Position numbers and translations under genes: made by a program
The notes under the pieces: model-generated
What the model was told of the DNA's origin: nothing
What the model saw: the letters and a program-made list of their open reading frames with translations, nothing else
The model's database searches: none
Part shown: in pieces, positions 45,040 to 56,582 of the stretch
Layout of the letters: the number at the start of each line of letters is the position of its first letter
Numbering within the stretch: the first letter of the stretch is position 1
From: Hemileia vastatrix
Lineage: Eukaryota; Basidiomycota; Pucciniomycetes; Pucciniales; Zaghouaniaceae
DNA length: 64,000 nt
NCBI GenBank assembly: GCA_030280995.1
Contig: JASXTE010000106.1
Coordinates: forward strand, 1 to 64,000
Reading direction: 5' to 3'

Positions 45040-48000
45040 ATGGATTGTTTAAATTATTCAACTGAAAAATCTTCTCTCGGTACAATACTTCGTTGTTTTA
45101 ATTCACCTGTCAACGAAGAACAAGCTTGGGCACTTTGTTATCAAATTGTCAAATATGTTGCTCAACAAATATCTAACACTGTTGACCCAAGTTGTCAATT
45201 AAATCAAATTCGAACGTTAGATGAAATAATACTTCTTAATGATGGTAGTGTAAAAGTTCCATCAGTATTTAATTCATCTGTTGATTGTTCATTGAAAGAT
45301 ATCAATTTGACACAAAATCAAGGTGCAAGATCAACCATTAATTTACCAGATGTTAATAGTAATGATGAATGTAACATTATTATGAAATCTGCTAATCAAA
45401 AGAAATTTTTTGTATCATTGGGTTTGATATTATTTCAAGCACTTGATTATGGATTATCAGAAGACGAAGAAAGAAATCTTGAACCAAGTTTAGAAATATT
45501 GATAGAAAGATTAACATCAGCTGACTCTGAAATATCTGCTGTAACTTCAACAACATCTGCCACTGTTACGGGGAAAAGTAAATCTATGACAAGTAAAAAT
45601 AATAATAGTAGTAGTAAAGTTAATTCAGTTAACGTTATCCAAAGACAACAAATGATTAACGATGAAAAAATGTGTGAAGATTCTGAAGATGATTCTGATA
45701 CTGAAGTACCTAATGAGTTGGATAACGAGGATGAGGATGCAACATCATGTGATGAAGGAATTGAAGAAGATTCAGGAGGATCATCACAACCATCTTCATT
45801 GAAACCCGAAATTATCCATTCAACAAATCAGCATCAACAGCATCAACAACAACCACCAATATCAAGTGAACAGTTATTATTATCATCATCAACAACTGAA
45901 GAATTTGCTTCAATTAAGCAACAAGATCATACCTTATTATTGAAAGCTGAATGTACTTCAACTGAATTGATGGACAAATTTACCGATATCGACTGTTCTA
46001 ATTCTAATGAATCGTTAATGTTAGGTTTCACCAACATGGGAAGTGGACTCAATTTTCAAATCGTTATGGAAATGTGTAAATGTCATCTCATGACTCCTAA
46101 TTACTCTGACCATGCAAATGTGGTCATCAGTTCATCCACATCAACATCATCATCATCATCATCCAATTTGCTGTCACCTGATTTACACTACAAGGCAGTT
46201 TGTCGAGCACTATTCATTGAAGCAAATGAATTGACCGCTTTTCTACGTCAAATAGCCCTCGGATCAGTTGCTTTGGCTAAATCTGATACTATTAAAACTG
46301 GTTCATTTAATATAACCACTGTTGATTCATCTTGTATTTTCGATGATGGTACAAGTTCTCTTGTTCAATTAGATAATTTAGCTCAAGCTGATTGGGCACG
46401 ACTATGGATGCAAGTTATTCGTGATCTTCGAAATGGTGTTAAATTGAAAAAAGTTACACAAGAATTTGAATATGATACTCATCGTCGTACAGAATATGAA
46501 TTAACACCCTATGAAATGTTATTAGAAGATATTCGTGCTAAAAGATACAAACTTAAACATGTCGATGTAAATCAAACCAATATACATTCCAATGGTATAA
46601 AAAAAGATGCCCATGAATTGATCCTTGAATTTATTAGATCTCGACCACCACTTCTTCCTGTATCTAAACGTAATTTACCTCCATTACCACCAAAACAACA
46701 AAGTATTTATGAAAAGTTAATGGCGTCAATAAGGTCACAACCTGTCAAGTTACGCCCTGTGCCAATGCCAAGGACTTCAAGGCAAGGATCTTTACGACTT
46801 GGTAAAGTTTGTCAATCAAATGTTATCATTGACCACACAGGTGAGTTCATTAAATGGACAATTCATCATTACTCATTAATTTATTGTCATAATAAGTAAG
46901 ATGCTCATTTACCTTGGTTTGTCTTGAATGTTATGTGACCTTGTTCTTTGAAGTTGGGTTAAACAAGATGACCATTGTAATCATCCTTTCCATGTGTTAC
47001 TTTTTAAATTTTACTTAAATCAAAGTACAATGTAATTGTCCTGAATACCAGTGAGTACTTTCTCTTCGTGATTACTGTAGGTGTGACTTTTTATCCTTCA
47101 ATTGCTCAAGTAGATCATTTAAACTGTCTTCAAGTTACCCTCATAAACATAATCTCACTACTGTATTCAATATGCTGGTAGTTATGGTATGATTATTGTT
47201 GATGTTGTTGTTGTTATCATTAACCTTTTTTGTATATGTGATCAGAGTGATGATCATTTCATCAACTACTTGTTCCTTTACCTTTTACATCTCATCATCT
47301 TGTACTTTGTTAATCATTTGCACCAGTTTTCACACTTTTTCACTTGAAAGATGTCGAATGCAACTGATTTATTTTTTATTTTTTTCATTCTTTTCCTTTT
47401 TCTTTGTCTTAAAGTGCAATTCTCAACTTTTAAACTTACTCACTTATTCTTCTCTCCTCCTTGATTCATATATATTTGAATACACACCTAGTACACGATT
47501 GTTTAATCAAAAAGTTCAAGTTCTTTTGTAACAATTTTTTTTTTCTTCAAATGTTTCAAGTCAAGTCAATTAACACTTTATTATAATAGTTGTTACAACA
47601 ACAACAGCAACAGCAACAGCAACTGTTCCTTGGTTCCATGATAACAATTGGTTGCTTTACATTTTGGATGACAAAGAGAGAAAGAAAAAGAACACAAAAT
47701 TTTTCGTTAGTCAATTGTAAATGAAAATTCAGGTCATCGATGTCTAACTTTCACCTGACGATTTTGATAAACATTTTCATCATCTCATGGATCCATTTGA
47801 ACGAATGCAATTTATCCTTGTAACATGTAAAATTGTTATTTCAATTCAAGTGTAACAATGAAAGTTCAAGTTAAAGTCAATTCAAATTGCTTACCGATGA
47901 TGATGATGATGATGATGATGACGACTGATTGACAAATTGATCTAAACTTCTTATGATCAAAACATAACGCCTTTCATTGACACTTGTAAACTGTTCTAAA

Positions 48001-51000
48001 TGTCTGCAATGATATGTTTGTTGCAATTGATCGTCAGATGACAAATGGTTCAAACTTTGACCGATTTGATAGATGAACATTGATTCATATCAAATCTGTT
48101 CCTGTTAACTTTTGAATATAAAATTGTAATTTGCATTGTTAATTACATTTAAAAGAGAAAAAAAGCAAAAAGTTTAACTTGATCATTGAACATACAAATT
48201 ATACTAACTTTATGACATCGAAGTATCAATGCTTTGATCAAATAGTACTTTTAAATGTTCTTACTCTTAATTTACTTGTTCAATTAGTACAAGTATACTT
48301 GGTACAACAAGTATCATTCATGTAGTATCATTCAACAATTTGAACAACTTATTGAATTTATTTAATATGATTTTTTTCATCCAACTATCTTTAATGTTGT
48401 GAATAAAAAAAAATTATGCTTTTTATTTATTCTTTTCTTACTCAAGTTTGATTTGTTAAATCTTCAGGCTAAATGTACAAGGATAGATGTTAAATGTAAC
48501 GTCAATTTTTCTTCTCTTTCTCTATCCTCAAGTCCGACAAATTTGTCTGTTCTGGTGGATTTACTCTTGAGGAGGATTGAATAAATGTTTGTTTGCTCTT
48601 TATTTTTTCAACTTCTTCTTCTACTTCTTCAAATGTATGTGTGAGAAGATAAAAAAGAGGAAAAAAATCATTTGAAAGATTTCATCTGCATGAAAAATCA
48701 CTCACCTTCTCACCCTCAGGATGTTACAAATAAACATGCTGCTACTTTTAGTCCTTGTGTTTATTCCTTACACTCATTACATTACTGAATAAGCTTTTTG
48801 TAATTTTTGTCTTTTTTTCTTCTTCTTTCCTACCAATGGTTGATCAATTTTTATATTTTGTAGGGTAAAATATCTATCTTCAACTTTGTACACTTTGTTA
48901 TCACCGCGACATTTTCATTTGTTGTGTCCATGAATACTCTGTATGTTTGTATGATGATGATGATGATGTGATGATGATTGTGTCAGACAAACCGGTCACT
49001 GATCAGTCTGGTCAAACCTGTAGTCTACTATTATGTTATTTACTCAATTACATGGACAAAGACACCAAGATAATTGTCCATCTTTAACTTACCTCTTGAT
49101 TCATCCTCATTTACTACCTCATCACATTCTATTGAAATGACCGGTGTCACCAATCTTACTTATTTTCTTCATTCAACATACAATTGGGTTACATTTGTGT
49201 TCATGTATGTTTGTATGTCTTCGATCAGTACATTTACTTCCTTCCTCTGCCATTTATACCTCACCCATTTTTAAGAACATTTGTCCTCAGTGAAAGTTTG
49301 AAAAAGAAAAAAACTTTTCTTTCCCAAACTATTATCATTGATGTTTACCAGGTCGATCTGATTGCTGTTGACCATTTCAAAGTTGATTCAAAAAAAAAAA
49401 TTAACCTTTTTTTACAATACTATCTATCTTATCATCTAACTTTTTTGTTAATTATTTTAATGATGACAATCGTTTCGTCATCCTATCGGTCAAATTATAA
49501 ATTTTTTTCTCCTTCTTCACTTTCTCATTGAAATCTAACTGATTGGTTACACTTTTTTTTTCTTTGCCGGTATTTTTTGTTGTTTATCTTCTTCTTCTTA
49601 CCTACGCATTATCTGATGAAATGTTTTTCTTTATTTTTCATTTGACTTCTCATCACATCATTTTCTCTTTCTCAATTTATTTCAGTTGAAACATCCCGTA
49701 CCAAGTTCATTGATGAAGAAATAACACCAGCTCCTAGAAGAAGGTTAATTAAAGCAGACTTTCACCTGCATTTATCATCCTCATTTGATGATGATGATGA
49801 AGATCAACTTGATCAAACTGATGAATTAAACAACCAACATGAAAATATTGATGAAGATGAAGTTGATGTTAAAAGAAATACACCTACTCAAGTTGATTAT
49901 TCAAAAATTGGTCAAGTTAAAGGTGATTGTAAAGATGATTACGATGATTCATCTGCATCTTCTTCATCAGATGATGTCTTTGACCAGACTCAACACAAAC
50001 AACCAATTAAGACTCGTCGAAAGAGAAAGCCTGTAACTACTACTACCAATGCTACTAATACAACTAGTACAGTTGATGTTGATGGTAATTCTGTGGGTGT
50101 TAAAAGTTCAACCACTGGACCATCTACTGTTTCACTGTCTACGATGACACCAAGTTCAACCACTAAAATTGATGCCTCTCTAATCAAAGATGATGTAACT
50201 TCTGCTTTACCTGAAACTATCAACTGTTCTGATGGTAAAATGGGTGAGAAATTCAATCTTAAATCTTGTAAGTACTTTTTTACCTTTTTGCCTACCTGTT
50301 GATGTGATTGACTTTTCTATTCAACAATCAATTGACCTGTATCTTATATTTCTTTATCTTTTTCTTTCTCTTTGATTTTAATTTCATTTCAACTATTACA
50401 GTTACTCGATTCTTTAGTTTTACTGACAAGAGCAAGAATCAATCTGATGTAACCAATCATCAAATGAATGAAAATCGCCTTAATTCAACTTGTACTGATC
50501 GACGACATTCAATTACAGTTTGTGAAACGCCTCAAATGAAAAATTCCAAGTCAAGTAATTTTTCCAAACTCCCACGGCCAAATCGTCTTAATTTATTACT
50601 TCATCTTAATAACAACCACATTTCTCCCAATGATTTAATTGTTGACCCTAACGAGGATACTCGTGATCGAATTGCTAACATCTGGTCAGCCACAAATTGG
50701 GGTAAAACATATAATTGTCTATCTCTTACATTAGAAGAAGTTCAACATATACGTTCTGTTCTTACACGAGCTGAATTAGAATCACTTAGCGTTACACGAA
50801 GTCTCAAAGAAGATCTTGAAAAAGGTAGAATTTGTTTTACCTGTTTAAAAACACGATTTGGTACATTTTTTGGTCCTTATGCTATTACATGTAAATTATG
50901 TCAAAGATGTATCTGTTCAAAATGTACAACAGTTATGTCTGTACCATCAGATTGTCTTGCTAAAGTACCTATTTATATGTTAAGTCCAACACCTACTCCT

Positions 51001-51549
51001 TCACCACCAAATGAATTTGATTCATTGGTTAGTAGTACATTTACTGGTCCATCTGATGAAGAACACATTACTACAAGTGAAACTGATGGTACCTGTACTA
51101 CTACTGATGATGAAGGTTTTACCAATAACTTTACCAACAAATTACAACATGGTAGACAGTCATCTAAACGATTTAATAATAACAATCGAAATATTAATTC
51201 AAAATCTAACAACAAATGTCGACGAAGTTCATCTAATGTTTCATTCAATTCAATGAATATGACAAAAGCTAAGTTAATGAGAGCTTTGACCATTGGTAGT
51301 GATGGAAGTAAGAAAAGTTTAAATAACAAACCACGAGTTCGGTATAATGTTAATACGCCCAGGAAACAATGTCATGGTGAAGATGTTAAATCATCAGTAA
51401 CAGCAAGTTCAAGTAAAATGATGAGAGTGACAACGGTAATGAAGTTATGTCGTGATTGTAAACTATTAGTCCGACACATAATTGATGCTGGACACCCCAA
51501 TTATAATTCAAGCAATGAAGCTACTGCTAGTCGACAATCAACTACCTAG
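45040..51549 (+). CDS. spir: Spire actin nucleator
   Basis: Three exons, 45040-46840, 49686-50267 and 50402-51549, with compatible phases, give 1176 residues. Spire nucleates actin with formins for vesicle transport and oocyte polarity. The KIND domain starts at residue 11 (LGTILRCFNSPVNEEQAWALC) and continues at about 127-170 (LGLILFQALDYGLSEDEE). It resumes only at about 338-410 (YKAVCRALFIEANELTAFLR) after a Ser/Asp/Gln-rich insertion. The WH2 region follows (DWARLWMQVIRDLRNGVKLK, YELTPYEMLLEDIRAKRYKL, LILEFIRSRPPLLPVS). The Spir box is at about 903 (LTLEEVQHIRSVLTRAELE), and the FYVE-like zinc finger at about 934-990 has CFTC, CKLC and CICSKC. The C-terminal CRDCKLLVRHII matches the family end. 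The 2.8 kb first intron is the longest in the window. Confidence 0.93.
46841..49685 (+). other. Spire intron 1
   Basis: 2845 bp, donor GTGAGT after CACACAG and acceptor TTTATTTCAG. I see no internal exon of spire. A minus-strand frame at 47877-48080 begins MFIYQIGQSLNHL and reaches a GTAAGC donor-like site after a Ser run. It could be a nested first exon but has no partner that I can identify. Confidence 0.6.
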
Positions 51550-54500
51550 TCACACATCTTCACACCATTTGTTACTTGTTGAAGAAAATGATACATATGA
51601 GATATATATATATATATACATCTGTATATTGTTCTTCTTACCAACCATTGGATGTTATTCACTGTGAATAAGAAGATTGATGAATGTTGCAAAGATTGTG
51701 AATATATTTTCAACTGTCAGCCATGGAATCGGTTACATCTTTCAAAGTGATGTCGACAACCGGTTTACTTCTTGGGGTAATTTGCAACTTTGTGTCTCCA
51801 CTTTCACCAGTTAATTCATTTACCTAGATGGATACTTGACTCGACAATGTTTCAGTCCATCACGGTTCAAATACTCTCTTGAACGAGTAAAACGAAGTAA
51901 AAAGAAAACGAAGAAGAAAAAGAAGAAGAAAAAAAATCTCATCATCACTCTCACTTCATTCGCTTCAGTGATACTCACAAGTGGAGAAAAATGTTTAAGA
52001 TAAAGAAACCATTTCAATCTAAACTACGAAATGTGAATGGAAGAAAAACGTTGTCAGTTGTGAAAAACGGTGAAGAAATACGATGACGATGAAGACCAAA
52101 GTTAAAGAGTTGGAAGGAGAAGAAGAAAAAAAAGTTAAGAAAGAGAAAGGATTACTTTCACCTGGCTGATGACCTGGTGTATGTGTATTATACCAGGCGT
52201 GGGGTCCATTGACAGTGAAGCATCTTTCTTCCTTTCTTTCTTTCTTTCTTTCTTTTTTTCTTTTCCTTCCTTCTTACTTTATTTCTTTCTTTCTTTCTTT
52301 CTTTTTGCTTCTTCCTTTATCTTACCTTTTTTTCCTTGACTTTTGCTCAAATTGACTTCTCTCGTAAAGTTACTCACGCATTTTTCTCCTTCTCTTCCTT
52401 TAATGACATGACATTTTCTCTCACTGATGACTCATACCCATTGAATTTTCAAACCCTTTTTGCCCGCCTTGCCATGTGCCAGGTTTGAATTAACATTCAA
52501 CTACACACCAGTCAATTGAAAATAGAAATAATAACATACCCATTATCTTGATGTTCCATGGTCATTGTCCTGATCTATTCCTCGTTCAATGACAAAAAGT
52601 ATCTCTTCCTTCATCTTCATCATCATCATCTTCATAATCATCTTCATCTTCATAATCTTTTCCCTTTTCTCTTTTCTCTTTTCCTTTCACATTCAATTGA
52701 CTTACGAAATGTATTTTTCCTTTGTTACCAATCATCAAAATCGATTTAAATTTAATCTCTAATAAAACGTAAGGTCTACTTAAATTGTATCAGTTGTTCA
52801 GTATAATAATGATCATCATCATTGCAATCATCATAACAGATCATCATGCATTTTTTTTCCATGGAATTTTTTATTCACTTTCAAAGTAGCGCATTTATAC
52901 TGTTTTTTTTCATTGTTAATTGCAACTTGTTGTTGCCCTCTTTGCTCGATTCTTTTTATACATTGACATCAATTTAAATGATGATTCGAATGTAATGTAA
53001 TTTATCTAATGAAATTCATGTAATGCAATTATATTTAATGTTTCATTGGTTTTCCTTCCAATCGATTATTATTATTTACTTTTTTACTCTATCAGGTTAT
53101 ACAATTATTTACAACTGAAAATAGTGATACAATTTTTATTTAATTCACTTCACTGGTCAATCTAATGTTCATCTTTTTATCAAGTAAGTTAAGTTAAGTT
53201 TAGTTGAGTTAACTTTTTTCATATAATCAAAACTAACCACAAGTAAATCCAGTTACAGGATGTTGTAGGTTGATTTAAACTATTTCGGTCATTCAATGAT
53301 ATAAAGATACATGATTTAATAAACATTCAACAATTTGTCAGTAAAACAGTTTAAATGTCAAATGTTATGTTGTCTACTTTGTCCCTCTTGGATGAGGCGT
53401 GAAAATACGACATAATCTTGACTCATGTTGATGATGAAGAGGAAATAAAAAAAAATAAAAAAAATAATTTTCATCATCATGATTATCATTACAAGTATGA
53501 TGGTAAATTGTTAATCTGATTTTTATCGTTATCATCAGTGATGAAAAAAATTTACCTTTAAAAATGGTTAACAAGTATCACTCCTTTGATTCGTCTTTAA
53601 TACATTATAATCCTCAGACAATTATTGAATATTCATCAGAGAAAAATAATTAAATGGTACTAGTGAAATAAAAAGTAAGGATACAAACTTGTGGGTAAAA
53701 AAAATGAGTTCACTTGAGTAAAATCAATGAGGTCGAAGGAATTTGATCTACATTTAACCCACAGGATGAAAGATATTAGCAATTGTGGCCAATTTTTTTA
53801 AGGTAGGGTTCAATTAAAGAACAAACTTGAGCAATTAAATCGGTTTATCAGTTAAACATTGTGACCACCTGAGTACTCAATCTTAAAGTAAACATCGGAT
53901 AAAAGATGAACATTTACCGTGTGTTTTAACTCATTAACAGTAAAGATACTAGTACAATTTCTTCTTCTTCTTCTTCTACTACTACATTACTATGTACATC
54001 CTGATCATCACAATCCGGTTGTAGTATAACCATAGTTTAACTTTAAACCACCTCAAGGTCACAAGGTAGACAGTCAAATGGCCAAATGGCCATTTGATTG
54101 CACTTACTTTAATTTCAATGGCAAATGAATCACATTAACCATCTGAAATCTCCTCTCATGGTCTAAATGAAATACTTCACACTGAGTATCAAATAATGAG
54201 TAAGATCTAATTCCTACTTTTCTTTATCTCTTCCATGACCTACTAATTGTACTGAATATTGTTAAATGGTTGTTGCAAACTTTTTGTCTTCATCTACATT
54301 TAATTACCTGAAATGTTTGATTGATGCTACAAATTGTTCATCATCATACTGTTAGTGGTAGTAGTGGTTAGATGAATCAATCATTCATCCAATTTATAAA
54401 TTCATCCTCATCATCATCTATTACTAGAGTAGACAATGACAATAGATTGAAACAATTACTTATCAAAGTGATAAATTAGTGTGCATCTTCCACATGTTAC

Positions 54501-54619
54501 ATTGAAAGGTCAAAGATTTATAATAATTCAGGTCAAAAAATATTAAGACAATCAATTATACAATTCATATGAGTAGTTGATTTGAAAGATGGCTCAGTCA
54601 AGTTACAATTTGAAATGGA
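51550..54619. other. 3.1 kb intergenic region
   Basis: No gene seen. It holds the spire 3' flank with an AT dinucleotide run at 51603-51618, TTTC microsatellites around 52232-52254 and 52280-52305, and CAT/CTT-rich tracts near 52610-52650. AT content is high throughout. Confidence 0.5.
52232..52254. repeat. TTTC microsatellite
   Basis: About five to six CTTT/TTTC units. A similar tract lies 40 bp further on. Confidence 0.8.
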
Positions 54620-55383
54620 TTAAGCTTTGGGTCGAGGAGTTAATCTTACAGTTCCTCGGTTAAGTCCAAACTTGGCACTTAATTTGGCAATGAAAGAACT
54701 TTCATCTGAAAAAAGTAGTCGAATGATATAAACTTGAATAACAGATGTAATACAAATGATTATTGATTGAAATATTGACCAAGTTGAATGTATGAATGAT
54801 TTGCTTCTAATATGTACCAATCAGAGATTCCTTTACGTCGTGAATGATCAAGTGATTTAAGAATTGAACCAATATTAGCATCAACTGTAGCAATGGATTT
54901 AGTAAAATTAGATACTGTTATATCATAACCAGCTAAATCACCAATATACTTTTCCCAATCATCTCGACGAAATGCAGCAACGTACAATGATACCATTTTT
55001 GATGTAAATTTACTTGGACCATTATCAATGCAAAATGTATAATATCCCGGTACTTTAACACCTTTTTCATCAAATTCAAGTGATTCTGTCCACTGATATG
55101 GTTTAATTAAATGGTTATTTGGATCTCTAATGGCATAACCAGCTTTATCACCACCACGAATAACTTGAAATGCTACATATAAATCAGCTTGTAGTGGTAC
55201 ATATTGATAAAAACAATCTTCTTTACCAGCATCAACGACAATTTTAAATTCATATGCTACACCCAATTCATTTTGACCATCTTGAAAAGTTTCACCAAGT
55301 ACAATTGATATAATATTTTGTATGATTATAACATATGTTGTTGATTTGATAACTGATAGATACATTGCAGCAATTAATTGCAC
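54620..55383 (-). CDS. TMED6-like p24/GOLD cargo receptor with apparent frameshift
   Basis: p24 (TMED) proteins are single-span receptors cycling between ER and Golgi. The first frame (55383 down to 54760, 207 residues) gives a signal peptide, a GOLD domain at about 42-140 (YEFKIVVDAGKEDCFYQYVP, GYYTFCIDNGPSKFTSK) and a coiled-coil lumenal region ending ISDWYILEANHSYIQ. It then runs into LGQYFNQ and a stop. The membrane anchor, WSIFQSIIICITSVIQVYII then RLLF, is encoded in the -1 frame of the same strand, to 54620. In TMED6 exactly one residue separates the equivalents (NYNYVNWWS), so one nucleotide appears to be missing near 54779-54786. No intron can explain it. It is either a real lesion or an assembly base error; without correction the product would lack its anchor. 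Confidence 0.7.
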
Positions 55384-56242
55384 GTTTAAAATATATTTAT
55401 ATCAATTAAAGTGATATTTTAATACTGTCAATAGATTTAAATGGATTGATGAGATGATAAATCAAGTTTATCATAAAAACAGGTGTCTGACCGAAACAAA
55501 CAGGTGAACGTGGACGCAACATTAAGAAGTTATGTCAAGCTGATGAAGCCATCTATCGTCATTCATATAAACTATTTTGGTTCTTGTGATTCCTTTTTGT
55601 TTTTTTTATGTTCTGACATTTTGTCCTAAAGTAAACTGTCCAATGGACCAAATCGAACTTTTATATGAACCATCAAGATGTTACCAATTGATGTGGAGTA
55701 AGTTTTATTTGATATGGAAATAGTGAGTCATTTGAATCGATTAAAGTTCATTACTTAGTTCTTGCCAAATAATCAGTAATTTATACTTCTTTTGCATTCG
55801 TGTGCAACTTTTATCAATCTTTCTCTGTTGGACTTTGCGTGAGTCATTTAATTCCGGAACTTTGAATTGAAGTACTATTGGTAGTAAAAGAATAAAAGAC
55901 AGGAAGTTACCGGACGTGACAATTCTTCAAAGTGTACAGTATAACAGTCTTGATAATTACAATTGTCATTCAATTTTATTAGTTCATTTGAATATTTTGC
56001 AATTTTGTCAGATGAAATCGATGCGAAACAATCATTGCGTAAGTCAAGTAAATCTCTTTAGTCTCTTGTCGATTGAACTCTAGTACAGTTAGATCTTTCC
56101 ACCAATCAGAGAAAGAGGAAGAGGAAAAGGAAAAGAGAAGTTACACAAGTAACAACAGTCAATGAACTAAAGAATAAAATAATCCAAATGTTCTAACACT
56201 GTTGAATTCGTCACTTGACCTTTTTGTTCATCAGTTCATCAT
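55384..56242. other. Intergenic, no gene seen
   Basis: AT-rich sequence. It contains the 5' flank of the TMED-like gene and the 3' flank of the Gly/Tyr-rich peptide gene. Nothing else is recognisable. Confidence 0.5.
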
Positions 56243-56522
56243 TTAACGTCGATAGTATGGATAACCATAACCACCATAAGGATAACCACCATAACCACCA
56301 TAATAGTAAAATGGTGACGTCATGTATCCAGGATAATAAGATGGACCGTACATCGAACCGTACATCAATTGACCATTTGTTCTGATGACATTTAACATCA
56401 TTACTACCATCAATAATCCAAAGAAAAGCTAGAAGAAAAAAAAAGGAAAATAAAATTATTACATCCTTTTCAATGTGTAATAATAACTGATGATAACTTA
56501 CATAAACCAATGTTGACTTCAT
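56243..56522 (-). CDS. Gly/Tyr-rich small secreted peptide, two exons
   Basis: A 68-residue product from exons 56502-56522 (MKSTLVY) and 56243-56428. The donor is GTAAGT, the acceptor TTCTAG, and the 73 bp intron is phase 0. A signal peptide (MKSTLVYLFFGLLMVVMMLN) leads into a short linker and then a Gly/Tyr/Pro-rich tail containing YYYGGYGGYPYGGYGYPYYR. GGY repeats are typical of arthropod cuticular, silk-associated or antimicrobial glycine-rich peptides. The gene layout (tiny first exon in the signal peptide, TATA promoter) is the same as the cuticle-like gene at 11253. The family cannot be fixed from composition alone. Confidence 0.82.
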
Positions 56523-56574
56523 CTTTGCTGTGATACACGTAAAACAAGTACCTAAATTTGTACCTGGCAAAGTG

Positions 56575-56582
56575 TTTATATA
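56575..56582 (-). promoter_or_regulatory. TATA box of the Gly/Tyr-rich peptide gene
   Basis: The minus strand reads TATATAAA within AAGTATATAAACAC, 53 bases upstream of the start codon. That is consistent with a short 5' leader of about 25 nt. Confidence 0.7.

Noticed and set aside
47877..48080. Possible nested gene in spire intron 1 on the minus strand
   Set aside because: It has a donor-like site after the Ser run, but I found no matching downstream exon and no family resemblance.
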